Shown: positions 16,276-25,476, counted from the stretch's first letter. The stretch: DNA of 64,000 nucleotides from Anaerolineaceae bacterium (GCA_016124855.1 WGMX01000023.1:248001-312000); one strand, 5' to 3'. Numbers and translations: made by a program. The notes: a model not told the origin generated them from the sequence alone.

Positions 16276-17433
16276 TTACTCGAGCCGCCGGATAAAGCGT
16301 ACTACTACCAGAATGACCAGTATGACACCGGTGAGAATCACGGTCTGGTTGGTAAACGAGGTGAGCACGATTAGAACGGCACATATCGGGTGCAGCAGCA
16401 TATTAACGATGTTTTTCCCGCGCGGATGTTCTTGCAGAATCCACAGGCTTAAAACATAGATGGCTGTCGGAATTGTCAGTGCCAGATTACCGGTGGTCTG
16501 GCTGATTTCACCGTGATGTGAAACCATGTCAACTGCGATGGCTAATCCAGCACCGACGGCGGCGGTCGCGGCGAATACACCAAAATGCCCATACGACCAG
16601 AGGAACGTCGAGATTAACGAATCCATGCGTAAAGGGGTGTGGCGATAAAAGTACAGCCACCAGATCGAATAGACGATGAGCAGCCCGCCAATCGCCAGCG
16701 GCAGCAAGGAGGCTGTCATGCCGGACTCATCGGTGGCTGTTTGGAATGCCACGCTGGTTGAAAGGATGGTCTCGCCCAAAACAATCAACGAGAACAGTCC
16801 ATAACGTTCACGAATGTGGTGCACATGGAACGTGGTCACGGATGCCTGCTCGGCCCAGACTGGAATGATCAGTTCCACAATTACCAGAAACACAAACAGA
16901 GGCAGATGCGTTTCCTTCGGCAAAAACAGCAGCGCGACCCATGCGATCTGGCAGGCCGCTGCCCCTAATCCATAACGCAGTGCCGTAGTGCGGTGTTCAA
17001 TATCGGAGCGTGCCACCCGCAGCCATTGTATGACATAGGCGATGCGAATGACGACGTAACCCAATACGGTGATGCTCAAATCTTCATTGGCAAATATGCG
17101 TTCAACCCCCGACGCGACGATTAACGCGCCTGTCATTTGCATGAAGACCAGCAGTCGATAGGGGATGTCGTCATTATCGTATGAAGAGGCAAACCATGAG
17201 AAACCCATCCAAAGCCACAGCACGCCGAAGAAAACCATCAAATAATGGATCAACGTTTCCGTGATGTGTCCTTCGATAATACCGTGATGCAGTCCGGTTG
17301 CCGCGCTTGCCACTGCGATGACCATTGTCAGGTCAAACAGCAGTTCTAACGGCGTGGCGCCCCGGTGCGTTTCATCGGGGGAGCGTGGAAGCATGGGGAC
17401 GACCCATCGGACGCGCATCTCGGTTTCGTGCAT
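16276..17433 (-). CDS. Low temperature requirement protein A (LtrA) family membrane protein
   Basis: This 385-residue protein has about ten to twelve membrane helices. It begins with the LtrA signature TPLELLFDLTMVIAV and carries the internal ERYGLFSLIVLGETIL motif typical of the family. LtrA was named from Listeria cold growth; its biochemical function is unknown. AAGGAC lies before the ATG. It forms a two-gene unit with the DUF456 protein (1 bp apart). The 182 bp upstream contain no clear promoter. Confidence 0.92.
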   Translation of the reverse strand: MHETEMRVRWVVPMLPRSPDETHRGATPLELLFDLTMVIAVASAATGLHHGIIEGHITETLIHYLMVFFGVLWLWMGFSWFASSYDNDDIPYRLLVFMQMTGALIVASGVERIFANEDLSITVLGYVVIRIAYVIQWLRVARSDIEHRTTALRYGLGAAACQIAWVALLFLPKETHLPLFVFLVIVELIIPVWAEQASVTTFHVHHIRERYGLFSLIVLGETILSTSVAFQTATDESGMTASLLPLAIGGLLIVYSIWWLYFYRHTPLRMDSLISTFLWSYGHFGVFAATAAVGAGLAIAVDMVSHHGEISQTTGNLALTIPTAIYVLSLWILQEHPRGKNIVNMLLHPICAVLIVLTSFTNQTVILTGVILVILVVVRFIRRLE

Positions 17434-17615
17434 CAGTTTGTCCTTAGAAAATTTAGCGGAAACTAGACGCTAATTGTAAAGAAGATACTCAAAAACGACC
17501 AATTTTCGAATGAGTGTTTTTACTCATAATCGTGGACATTATGGGGAAGCTAAGAAATCGTAGCTCGTGCAAAGGCTTCGAATTTCTAATCACTCGTGAA
17601 TACATTATTTCATCA

Positions 17616-18200
17616 CTAAACTATTGGCGGATTGGCCTTCAGTATTTTTGGTATTTCGGGCACCGAGTCTTGTTCACCAAATAATTTTGCTGACAGCACG
17701 TATTTTGAGTAGGGTAGGTAAAATATCGTGTAAATTTGTCCTGATGTGAACCAATCAAAGCGGTAAGGCTTTTGGGTTTGGAATATCTGATCACTAATAT
17801 ATAGAGATTTTCCTCTTCTAGAAAATGAACGTGTTATGATAGTCCCGCTTATCCCTAAAACATCCCCTTTAAACAGGTCTTTGTTAAATTTATGAACTTT
17901 GCTATACGCGTGGTATGAAAATCCACCTGCGATAAGAATAATGAGAATACAGATACCAAATCTGCTGCTAGCAGTGTCATGAATACGGTAACCATCTAAG
18001 ATGGCAAGAATAATCACAATTGGAGCTGTCGATATTGGCAGTACAACCATGATTTTCCAAATTCGTCGAATACGATTGAGTACCTTTCGCTGTCGTTTGC
18101 TCAAATAGCCATTGTGATTAGCCTTGAGATCATCGGCATCAAACTCAAGCGCTACCATAAGTTGCTTTTTATGCTGAGTGTTGTCAAATTTGCTGTTCAT
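17616..18200 (-). CDS. Hypothetical protein with two transmembrane helices
   Basis: I do not recognise this protein of about 194 residues. Its N-terminal 55 residues are charged (VALEFDADDLKANHNGYLS, followed by KRQRKVL). Two membrane helices follow near residues 62-82 and 92-110. The cytoplasmic C-terminal part of about 90 residues is rich in beta-type residues, and it could be a PH-like or YcxB-like sensing module, but that is a guess. The ATG at 18200 is preferred to 18218 because GGAGAG lies in front of it. The DNA is more AT-rich than its neighbours. Confidence 0.6.
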   Translation of the reverse strand: MNSKFDNTQHKKQLMVALEFDADDLKANHNGYLSKRQRKVLNRIRRIWKIMVVLPISTAPIVIILAILDGYRIHDTASSRFGICILIILIAGGFSYHAYSKVHKFNKDLFKGDVLGISGTIITRSFSRRGKSLYISDQIFQTQKPYRFDWFTSGQIYTIFYLPYSKYVLSAKLFGEQDSVPEIPKILKANPPIV

Positions 18201-18221
18201 CTTACCAACTCTCCGCATTGA

Positions 18222-18253
18222 TCTCTGTGTTCTCCGTGTCTCTGTGGTTAAAT
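18222..18253. repeat. TCTCTGTGT-type intergenic repeat unit
   Basis: Three near-identical nonamers in a row (TCTCTGTGT, TCTCCGTGT, CTCTGTGGT) followed by TAAAT, lying between two minus-strand genes. The same wording, slightly diverged, occurs at 12655-12685. It is probably an interspersed element; no function can be read. Confidence 0.4.
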
Positions 18254-18259
18254 TCTCTT

Positions 18260-19024
18260 CTACTCTTCAATAATCAAACTCATACAAGTCATCGCCGCCT
18301 CGGCCTTCGTGAACTCGGATGTATCCACCGCGCACACTGGATAGCCGTGTTCTTCAATAACTATTGCTGTCTGCGGAAATTGGCTGTTCATCAAAATGCT
18401 GCCATTTGCTTGAACCACATTGCCTGCGCCTGCTTCATCCATCGCCACATCAATCAACTTATATCCTTCGAAAGATGATGTATCGACCCACGCCCGATTC
18501 AGGAGAATAGTGTGGTCGTCCAAAGCTGTGCAGGCCGATTTCAAGTGTAAGCAGTCGTGCAGCGCAATCTGTGTAACCGTATAACCATAAGGCGCTGTTA
18601 ATATTCGCAGCGCCTCAATTCCAGCTTCGTTGGTGCGTGTCGAAAGACTGACGAAAATCGCCTTGCCCAAGCGCATCACATCGCCACCTTCAATGGTTGC
18701 GGGTAACGTGATGTGCGCTAGCGGTCGGTAACGTGCAATTGCCGCTTCATTCCGCAGGGGTTCTGGACGACGTGACGCGATCCCCATCGGTGTGATGATT
18801 GCCACCTCGTCTAAAATGATCGCCGTGTCTTCCACAAACACACTGTCTGGCAGATCATTAACAGCCGGCAGCGTCACGACTTCTACACCGCACGCGCGCA
18901 AGCCATCACAATAAGCCTGATGCTGCTCAATCGCCTTCGCGTAGTCAATGGGAATACGGTCGATAAACGTAAGTTCACAATTGGCTATTGAAGCCGCTGG
19001 CAAACGGGTAATCGCAATCGTCAT
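18260..19024 (-). CDS. Dimethylarginine dimethylaminohydrolase family protein (DDAH)
   Basis: This 254-residue protein of the amidinotransferase superfamily hydrolyses N-omega-methylarginines (or a similar guanidino compound) to citrulline and an amine. The catalytic Cys lies near the C-terminus in EAAMTCMSL and the His in LHLKSACT. EGGDV and SVFVEDTAI are the family substrate and core motifs. Length matches DDAH. The intended substrate in this organism is not certain. It is a single gene; GAGAG precedes the ATG. Confidence 0.92.
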   Translation of the reverse strand: MTIAITRLPAASIANCELTFIDRIPIDYAKAIEQHQAYCDGLRACGVEVVTLPAVNDLPDSVFVEDTAIILDEVAIITPMGIASRRPEPLRNEAAIARYRPLAHITLPATIEGGDVMRLGKAIFVSLSTRTNEAGIEALRILTAPYGYTVTQIALHDCLHLKSACTALDDHTILLNRAWVDTSSFEGYKLIDVAMDEAGAGNVVQANGSILMNSQFPQTAIVIEEHGYPVCAVDTSEFTKAEAAMTCMSLIIEE

Positions 19025-19104
19025 CTTTTACTCTCTGAATTACTTTTTGCGTGTTGCGGTTAAGCTGTCTTTTCTACTTCGAAAATGGTTAACCACCCGC
19101 TGCT

Positions 19105-19145
19105 CCCTTCCCCTGTTGCTACGGGGGAAGGGTTGGGGTTAGGGG
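19105..19145. repeat. G/C-rich palindromic intergenic repeat
   Basis: CCCTTCCCC (19105-19113) pairs perfectly with GGGGAAGGG (19124-19132), followed by GTTGGGGTTAGGGG-type sequence up to 19145. Palindromes of this wording are familiar from intergenic regions of several bacterial phyla. It lies between the epimerase stop and the DDAH start and could act as a REP-like 3'-end stabiliser. Confidence 0.5.
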
Positions 19146-19154
19146 TACTCGATC

Positions 19155-20000
19155 TTACACAAACGCCTTCACATATTCTCGCCAAGAATACTGCGGCGCA
19201 TACCCTAACACCCGCTTGGCTTTGTCGATGCTCAGCAGGGTAGTGTGTTCGCCCACATCGCCGACCAGTGGCAAATTCGGAAACACTTCCGCCAGCAGTT
19301 CTTTATTCGGGCGTGTCATACACGTATCCGCCGCGGCAATAATATAATGATCAGCATTCGTCACCGCTGCCTCTAGTCCCAAGCGGCAGGCTTGCGCCAC
19401 ATCCCGCGCGTCCACATATCCCCACAAATTCCATTTGCGGATTTTGGCGTCGTCCCAATAAGTCGGGAATTTTTGATAATCGTCCGGTTCCATAATGTTG
19501 GAAATGCGCAGCCCCACAAACGGAATCCCCGACCAGCGGTTGAACTGCCGCGCCATTTCCTCGCCCAACACTTTGGAGAGCGCATAGCTGCTTTGCGGCA
19601 GCAGGGTTTGCGTTTCATCTATCGGCGCGTGGTCGGGCTGTTCCTTATCGAAGGGCAGTCCGAGTGTCGTTTCGCTGGATGCCCACACCACCCGTTTCAT
19701 CCCCAAACGCACGGCGGCGCTGAAGACGTTATAGGTGCTGGTCATGTTGATGCGCCATGTAATTTCATCCGGCAGCAAACCCGGCGCGGGGATTGCTGCT
19801 AAATGGACAACACCTTCAGCATCTGCTAAAGCTTCAATCGTCTGTCCCAAATCGGTTAGATCCGCTTTTAGAAATCGGCCAAGCGGATCACGCGAGGGCG
19901 CGACATCCACATTAAGGACGTTGTAACCGTGTTCGACAAGATCACGTACAACCGCCCGTCCTGCCTTGCCACTGCCACCTGTAACGACGACATTCTTCAT
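19155..20000 (-). CDS. NAD-dependent epimerase/dehydratase (extended SDR)
   Basis: This protein of about 281 residues has the NAD-binding TGGSGKAGRAVVRDL motif, DVAPS after strand 2, and the catalytic YALSK (Tyr and Lys of the YxxxK pair) with WASS before it. It is an extended short-chain dehydrogenase acting on a nucleotide sugar or sugar derivative; the substrate is not identifiable. The ATG at 20000 is favoured over the GTG at 20006 because GGAGG is exactly seven bases upstream. It is divergent from the DUF1963 gene, with a 161-bp shared upstream region. Confidence 0.9.
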   Translation of the reverse strand: MKNVVVTGGSGKAGRAVVRDLVEHGYNVLNVDVAPSRDPLGRFLKADLTDLGQTIEALADAEGVVHLAAIPAPGLLPDEITWRINMTSTYNVFSAAVRLGMKRVVWASSETTLGLPFDKEQPDHAPIDETQTLLPQSSYALSKVLGEEMARQFNRWSGIPFVGLRISNIMEPDDYQKFPTYWDDAKIRKWNLWGYVDARDVAQACRLGLEAAVTNADHYIIAAADTCMTRPNKELLAEVFPNLPLVGDVGEHTTLLSIDKAKRVLGYAPQYSWREYVKAFV

Positions 20001-20085
20001 GATCACACCTCCGCTGCGTAAATATTTTGAATGATCTACTTTTCAACTTCCCTAAATTCTACCCTATTTCAAACCGATTTCGAAC

Positions 20086-20113
20086 TTGGTTTTATGAACA
20101 TTTGTGCTATGAT
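20086..20113 (+). promoter_or_regulatory. Candidate promoter of the DUF1963 gene
   Basis: TTGGTT (20086-20091) and TATGAT (20108-20113) are spaced by 16 bp, placing a transcription start about 40 bases before the ATG at 20162. The region is AT-rich. Confidence 0.4.
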
Positions 20114-20161
20114 GATTATATTTGAATATGATTAATTACGCGAAAAGGATTCCCGATCAGT

Positions 20162-21085
20162 ATGTTTAAAGATGTCGAAGCGCTTCGGGAACAGATTCGT
20201 TCCTTTGGTCTTAACCGTCTAGAAGAGAAAATTATTCAACTCGCGCAACCTTGCATCTACATGATTCGAGAAGCTGTTGATGACGAAAGGTTACCAGTTG
20301 GCTCGTCTAAATTGGGCGGATTGCCTGATTTGCCCGCAAATTTTCAATGGCCTTATTACAATGATGTGCCACTTACATTCATTGGACAGTTTAAGTTTTC
20401 TGAAATTGCTCCATATGACCCTGAAGGGATTTTACCTAATCAGGGAATTCTCTATTACTTCATTGAAACTGACGATATGATTTTCGGCACATACAAACAG
20501 CGAAATGCGTGGCGTGTTTTTTACCTTTCAGACGAAAACACGCCATTGATACGGACATCTCATCCCACTCATCAAGGGGAATTTCGATTAATACGCGCAC
20601 TTCGATCACATCGTATTGAATATCAGCGATGCTTATCTATACCAACGATTTTTGAGAGTGAGGCTTCTGACTATGGCCTTGATTTCTTAGATGATAGGGA
20701 CGTTAATAATCCATATTATGATTGGTCAACTCCAACCGAACTTGCTGCCTACTTCAACTTGGAGAAGGTCGTTCATCCTGCGCCAATGCATTATTGGTTA
20801 GGTCATCCGCAGCTTTGGCAAGGAAGCATTGAAGAAGAAGTTGTGATTAATAGTCAACAGCTTGAACGACAGAAATTTCCGGATCAGCTCTACAGATTTA
20901 CTGATGAGCAAATTGACTATATAAAAACTGAGACGGAGAAATGGCAATTTTTATTCCAACTTCATACAGATGATAGTTTGGATGTTATTTGGGGCGAAAC
21001 AGGAAGCCTATACATTTGTATTCCCAAAGAGAGTTTGGCTTTACTGCGCTTTGAAGATTGTTGGACAATCATGCAATGTACGTAA
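20162..21085 (+). CDS. DUF1963 (YwqG-like) protein
   Basis: This 307-residue protein matches the YwqG/DUF1963 family. The signature is SSKLGGLPDLPANFQWP near residue 48, then FIGQFKFSEIAPYDP and GILYYFIETDD, and the later WLGHPQLWQG. Families of this type are widespread in bacteria and have no firmly assigned function. It is monocistronic: the epimerase lies divergent upstream, and murF converges downstream. The DNA is more AT-rich than its neighbours, suggesting an accessory gene. Confidence 0.88.
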   Translation: MFKDVEALREQIRSFGLNRLEEKIIQLAQPCIYMIREAVDDERLPVGSSKLGGLPDLPANFQWPYYNDVPLTFIGQFKFSEIAPYDPEGILPNQGILYYFIETDDMIFGTYKQRNAWRVFYLSDENTPLIRTSHPTHQGEFRLIRALRSHRIEYQRCLSIPTIFESEASDYGLDFLDDRDVNNPYYDWSTPTELAAYFNLEKVVHPAPMHYWLGHPQLWQGSIEEEVVINSQQLERQKFPDQLYRFTDEQIDYIKTETEKWQFLFQLHTDDSLDVIWGETGSLYICIPKESLALLRFEDCWTIMQCT

Positions 21086-21101
21086 GTGTTTGAGGCAATT
21101 A

Positions 21102-21205
21102 TTGGCAAAATTGGCGTCGGACAAACCATCACCCTGATTGCCGCAAAATCAGCCGAGCAATCCGCCGAAATTGCCAAAAAAGCGCTGTTCTTATTGGCAA
21201 AATTG
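21102..21205. repeat. Imperfect inverted repeat plus direct repeat between convergent genes
   Basis: TTGGCAAAATTGGCG (21102-21116) pairs imperfectly (12 of 15) with CGCCGAAATTGCCAA (21163-21177). The 13-mer ATTGGCAAAATTG occurs twice as a direct repeat (21101-21113 and 21193-21205). A frame is open through this stretch from the GTG at 21086, but it runs into murF on the other strand and I do not believe it is a gene. Confidence 0.4.
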
Positions 21206-21249
21206 AACTTTTTTCGCCAGAATCGCCATAAGCAGTTGAACAAAAATCG

Positions 21250-22899
21250 CTATGTACTGTACGTTTCTGGTAAATCATTCAGGAACAACACCGTATCACC
21301 GGCTTTCAAGTTGGTCTGATACCACTCAATCGCCTCAGCCAATTTCTCGACCACATGCAAATGGTCGTCGGGGAAACCGGCCTCGTCCAGTCCGGCATTG
21401 ATCGGTGCGGTTTGCTCTGCGCCCACCAAAATGATGTCAGTAGCGTATTGAGCCGCTTCTTTGCCCAGTTTCTTGTTCTCTTGTTCGTGGAGTTGACCGA
21501 GTTCTACCATTCCGGGAGTGATCAGCAATCGCTTTCCCGTGTTGTGAAGAGCCAAAACCTTTAATGCACTCACCACACCCGCCGGATTCGCGCTGTAAGC
21601 ATCATTGATAATCGTGATGCCTTGTGCAGTTGTCTGCTTGACCAATCGACTTTCAGCAGGTTTGAGCGCCCGCACCCGGTAAGCCACGTCGCGCAGTTTC
21701 ATGCCTTCGTGGATCGCGACTGCCGTAGCCAATAACACGTTCGTTACGTTGTGTTCGCCCAATAAAGTCGTCTCAAAGGACTCACAATCGCCTGTTTGCG
21801 TATCGGTCACCTTAAAGCGCAGCCCATCCAACGACTCGCTGATCTCATTGGCTACGAAGCGTGGGCCACCTGCTGGCACATTCGCGGGATCAACCATCCT
21901 GCTCACGGCTAACCGTGTTTTCGGATAGTCACGTTCGTACATCTGGCGCACATAAGGATTATCCCAGTTGAACACGCCTAGACCGTCTGGAGGCAATGCC
22001 TTGATAATCTCATACTTCGCCGTCGCAATATTTTCCAGCGTTCCAAAGCGTTCCAAATGCTGTGGCCCAACCTCCACCACAATGCTAATTGTTGGGTGGG
22101 TCAAATCTGCAATCTGCTTGATTTCGCCGGGGATATATGCGCCCATCTCGCAGATGAAGTATTCAACGCTGTGATCGTTCGCCAGATCATTATTAATCGC
22201 AATACACACGCCCATCAACGTGTTATAACTTTTAGGGGTCGGGTAAGTCTTATACCGTCCGCTGAGGATATGCGACACATAATTTTTGGTAGTTGTCTTT
22301 CCGTAACTGCCGGTAATGCCCACTACCACCGGATTGATCTCAGCCAGCACATCTTTTGCCTTGTTGATGAAGCGCTGGCGAAAGAACGCTTCCACCGGCT
22401 GCATAAGCAGATTACCGCCAATTAAAAACAGTGGCGCACACAAAAATATCAACAGACCGAGGAACGACACGCCCGCGAACTTAATCTCACCAATATCGGG
22501 TAGCGGTAGACGGTTGAAGATCACGAGGAGCACAACACAGATGATAATAGCTAACCCAAAAGCGCCGCCGAGCATCCGTTTCGCCCGCGCCGTCGGCTTG
22601 AATCCCTTTTTGACTTCACCTTCATTTGGAGGCCATATGCCCACAACCGCCGCGATGATACTTGCTACCGCGAGTATAAAATTTCCCGGTGCTTCACTTA
22701 GAATCACACCGATGATTACGCCCGCTGCCCACGCGATTACGGGTCGATTAGGAAGCCAACGGTCGCGACGTGCTAACCACCAACGCAGGTAGCGCCTACC
22801 CATGTATTCTTCGATCTGGAAAAATCGCGCCTGTTTATAGATGCGGAAACATGCGCCTCCTAACCAGATCAGCGCAATGATGAGGAGTTCAATCGGCAT
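21250..22899 (-). CDS. murF: UDP-N-acetylmuramoyl-tripeptide--D-alanyl-D-alanine ligase (MurF-like Mur ligase with membrane N-terminus)
   Basis: This 549-residue Mur ligase adds the D-Ala-D-Ala dipeptide to the peptidoglycan precursor. The ATP-binding motif is GITGSYGKTTTKNYV (about residue 196). The middle-domain signature is DAYSANPAG and the C-terminal ligase domain contains TPGMVELG. Unlike classical MurF it starts with about 170 residues carrying four or five membrane helices in place of the usual N-terminal substrate domain. This arrangement is known for MurF-like proteins of some phyla. It is the last gene of a four-gene run after the MurA-like, alpha/beta hydrolase and holin-like genes, and complements ddl in this window. 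Confidence 0.85.
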   Translation of the reverse strand: MPIELLIIALIWLGGACFRIYKQARFFQIEEYMGRRYLRWWLARRDRWLPNRPVIAWAAGVIIGVILSEAPGNFILAVASIIAAVVGIWPPNEGEVKKGFKPTARAKRMLGGAFGLAIIICVVLLVIFNRLPLPDIGEIKFAGVSFLGLLIFLCAPLFLIGGNLLMQPVEAFFRQRFINKAKDVLAEINPVVVGITGSYGKTTTKNYVSHILSGRYKTYPTPKSYNTLMGVCIAINNDLANDHSVEYFICEMGAYIPGEIKQIADLTHPTISIVVEVGPQHLERFGTLENIATAKYEIIKALPPDGLGVFNWDNPYVRQMYERDYPKTRLAVSRMVDPANVPAGGPRFVANEISESLDGLRFKVTDTQTGDCESFETTLLGEHNVTNVLLATAVAIHEGMKLRDVAYRVRALKPAESRLVKQTTAQGITIINDAYSANPAGVVSALKVLALHNTGKRLLITPGMVELGQLHEQENKKLGKEAAQYATDIILVGAEQTAPINAGLDEAGFPDDHLHVVEKLAEAIEWYQTNLKAGDTVLFLNDLPETYST

Positions 22900-22909
22900 A
22901 AAAATTTGC

Positions 22910-23326
22910 TTACCGTCTGTCCATAATAATCACATCAGGGTTGCGTTTATTTCCGCCACCGCGCTTATTGTCATCGTTTACACCGAGGACACGCTCAAGA
23001 ATCATCGAAATGATGCTCATCACAATTCCGCCGAGAAACGCAGGCCAAAATCCGTCAATCTGTAGCCGCGCTGGAATGAGACTTGCCGTGACCAACAAAA
23101 CCACCGCATTAATCACCAGCACAAACAAACCCAGTGAGAGAATAACCAATGGGCAGGTGAGAAAGGTGATAATCGGCTTGAGGATCGCGTTGATAATCCC
23201 GAACACAAGCCCGATTATAATAAGCGTACTTAGAGTGTCATTAGGAATATGGATGCCCGGTACAATTTCCGCCACCAGCGCAATCCCGACCGCATAAATA
23301 ATCACCCGCAGAAGAAAGTTTCGCAT
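22910..23326 (-). CDS. Phage holin family 4-like small membrane protein
   Basis: This 138-residue protein has four membrane helices. The family pattern is the N-terminal RVIIYAVGIALVAEIVPGI and the central ILKPIITFLTCPLVILSLG with the conserved P-x-x-x-P spacing. Chromosomal members (YvlD-like) are membrane proteins of unknown role, not lysis holins. The C-terminus is a short charged tail. GGGAG precedes the ATG. It is 2 bp behind the alpha/beta hydrolase and 10 bp ahead of murF, so it is part of the envelope gene run. Confidence 0.88.
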   Translation of the reverse strand: MRNFLLRVIIYAVGIALVAEIVPGIHIPNDTLSTLIIIGLVFGIINAILKPIITFLTCPLVILSLGLFVLVINAVVLLVTASLIPARLQIDGFWPAFLGGIVMSIISMILERVLGVNDDNKRGGGNKRNPDVIIMDRR

Positions 23327-23328
23327 GA

Positions 23329-24114
23329 CTAACTCCCTTTAAAGAAATGATCCATCACCCGTGCTGTATCCGCTGCCCGTTCCAGATAACTATAATGGCC
23401 TGCGCCTTCCCAGACCACTAACCCCGCGTCAGGAATTGTTTTCTCGAGTATTCGAGCTTGTTCCACTGGCGTATCTTGATCTTGGTCTCCCCAAAATAAC
23501 AAGGTTGAAGGTTTTACCCGCTCCGCGAACGGGAGCAAATCTTCGTTCACCACCTTCACGAACGTGTCCCGCATCTTCCCTTTAGCCGCCTTATAATCGG
23601 CTGAGCCATAGCGTTCACTATACCAATTACGCAGGTGCTCGGCTTGGGGTTTCAACCCGACCGTTTTTAAGGTGTTGAGTACCAGACGATAAGTCTTGAG
23701 CCGCCATTGTCCACTTGTCGAAGATTTTGGTCGTACTCCCGCCGCATCTGCCAGCGCCATTTTGATGATTCGGTCGCCGTATTCAGCGCCAAGAACCAGT
23801 CCCAACCGTCCACCAAATGAATGCCCGAACAGATAAACCTTGTCGAGTTGATGGGCATCCAAATAGGCAATCACCCACTTCACATAATCATGCACCGACC
23901 ATGCAGCATCTGGTGCTGATGTTTCCCCAAAACCCGGCATATCCGGCACAAAACATTGAAAGCCATAAGGCGCGAGTTTTTCGGCTAAAGGTGTTACCAA
24001 TCCGAGGTTTGCACCCCATCCATGCAGCATAATAACGGGCTTGCCTGCACCAATAACTGCCTCAGCAGTTTTTATACCTTGTATCGTTGTCAATGGTGTC
24101 GGTGTTTGGCTCAT
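23329..24114 (-). CDS. Alpha/beta hydrolase
   Basis: This 261-residue hydrolase has the oxyanion strand MLHGWGANLG, the nucleophile elbow GHSFGGRLG (Ser), the acid in FWGDQDQDTP and the His in GAGHYSYLE. All triad residues are present. It is an esterase or C-C hydrolase type with unknown substrate. It sits between the MurA-like gene and the holin-like gene; spacing to the latter is 2 bp. Confidence 0.9.
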   Translation of the reverse strand: MSQTPTPLTTIQGIKTAEAVIGAGKPVIMLHGWGANLGLVTPLAEKLAPYGFQCFVPDMPGFGETSAPDAAWSVHDYVKWVIAYLDAHQLDKVYLFGHSFGGRLGLVLGAEYGDRIIKMALADAAGVRPKSSTSGQWRLKTYRLVLNTLKTVGLKPQAEHLRNWYSERYGSADYKAAKGKMRDTFVKVVNEDLLPFAERVKPSTLLFWGDQDQDTPVEQARILEKTIPDAGLVVWEGAGHYSYLERAADTARVMDHFFKGS

Positions 24115-24181
24115 GAGCAGCTAAAAGATTCTAGACTCAGCATATTGATCTTGAAGCTTGCTTCTTGTAACTTGTAACTAC

Positions 24182-25447
24182 TCATGGTTCTATCTCAATC
24201 TGTGCTCCCAAGGCTTTGAGCTTGGTCAACACGCCTGAAAAAGTCCGTTCAATCACCTGTGCATTATCAATGACAGACTCGCCTTGCGCCACCAATGCTG
24301 CTCCGATCATTCCCAACCCTGCACGAACATCGGGCGTATCCATATAAATGGCATAGAGCGGAGTAGAACCAACCACAATCGCGCGGTGCGGATCACACAG
24401 CACAATTTGCGCGCCCATCGCCTTCAACTTATCCACAAACAGAAGCCGGTTGTTAAAGAGTTTTTCGTGGATAAGAACCGTTCCCTGTGCTTGAGTCGCA
24501 ATGAGTGTGGCAATCGCGCTCAGGTCAGAGGGGAAGGCCGGCCACGGCGAAGTTTCTACGGATAAATCGACATCTTCCTCGCGGCTAGAAAGGCTGATAG
24601 TTTCATGTTTTGGCACATATAACAGGCCATCATCGACATCCAATTGGATGCCGAGCTGCCGGTAGGTCTTGCTGATCATCTGCATATCACCGCGCCGGAT
24701 TCCCACAACTTGGATACGACCACCGCTCAACGCTGCGATGGCTGCTACGCTTGCGGCCTCAATGTGGTCTGGGCCAACGGTCGCTTCACCGCCAATGAGT
24801 TCTGGAGGAGAGATAATCCGCAGCACGTTCGAGCCAATACCTTCAATATGTGCGCCCATTTCGCAAAGCAAATCCGCCAATTCCTGTACATGGGGTTCGC
24901 AGGCTGCATTGTGAATAATGGTCTCTTTACCTAAGCTGCTTGCCAGCATCATCACCATGCCTGTTGCAGTGACGCTCGTTTGGGAAAGGATAATTTCTCG
25001 CTTGTCCCATGTCGCGGTCTTGCACTCGATTGCACCGGGAGTTGTTGTTACAGGAATGCCAAGGTCTTGCAGCGCTTCAAGATGGGTGCGGATGCGATTG
25101 AGTGGAAAGTCAATCTCAATGCGTATATGCTGACGCCGCGTGAGAATGGGCGGCAAATAGAGCATCATGCCGACCAATCCGCCGGTTTCTGATACGGTCA
25201 ATGATCGGCGCGTAAGTTGTTCCGCTTGGATAACCAACGTATTTTGATCTTGCCACGTCAGTTTTGCGCCCAACTTTTCAGCAACGGCTAACATCGCTAG
25301 CATGTTAATCGTGCGTGGTACATTATGCAGCGTGACTGGCTTATCGGTCATCAAGGCCGCAGCCAACAATGCCATTGCTGCATTGGTATTACCTGCTGGA
25401 CGATAGGTGCCGCTTAGCGGTTTTCGGCCTTCTACGCGAATTCGCAT
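24182..25447 (-). CDS. MurA/EPSP-synthase family protein (UDP-GlcNAc 1-carboxyvinyltransferase-like, divergent)
   Basis: This 421-residue protein aligns over its whole length with MurA, the enzyme that adds enolpyruvate to UDP-GlcNAc. Conserved points include AFPSDLSA (the Asp of FPTDMQ), NNRLLFVDKLKAMGA, DVRAG, and the C-terminal ERTFSGVLTKLKALGA. Two key places are changed. The SGAKNAA motif reads AGNTNAA, so the catalytic Lys22 is Thr21. The GGCxIGxRPVDLH loop with the fosfomycin-target Cys is missing, replaced by RRQHIRIEIDFPLNRIR. It is therefore either a non-canonical transferase or an inactive paralogue, and a second, normal MurA would be expected elsewhere. It heads the run to murF. 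GAGG precedes the ATG. Confidence 0.82.
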   Translation of the reverse strand: MRIRVEGRKPLSGTYRPAGNTNAAMALLAAALMTDKPVTLHNVPRTINMLAMLAVAEKLGAKLTWQDQNTLVIQAEQLTRRSLTVSETGGLVGMMLYLPPILTRRQHIRIEIDFPLNRIRTHLEALQDLGIPVTTTPGAIECKTATWDKREIILSQTSVTATGMVMMLASSLGKETIIHNAACEPHVQELADLLCEMGAHIEGIGSNVLRIISPPELIGGEATVGPDHIEAASVAAIAALSGGRIQVVGIRRGDMQMISKTYRQLGIQLDVDDGLLYVPKHETISLSSREEDVDLSVETSPWPAFPSDLSAIATLIATQAQGTVLIHEKLFNNRLLFVDKLKAMGAQIVLCDPHRAIVVGSTPLYAIYMDTPDVRAGLGMIGAALVAQGESVIDNAQVIERTFSGVLTKLKALGAQIEIEP

Positions 25448-25476
25448 TCAGTCCTCGTCTCTCCGAAGTGGGTGAG

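Noticed and set aside
21086..21319. 78-codon frame right after the DUF1963 stop
   Set aside because: Its codons look plausible at first, but it runs 70 bases into murF antisense, has no ribosome binding site, and its sequence is built on a local repeat.
22316..22792. 158-codon open frame opposite murF
   Set aside because: Antisense shadow of the MurF N-terminal half; low-complexity Ile/Pro/Arg composition.
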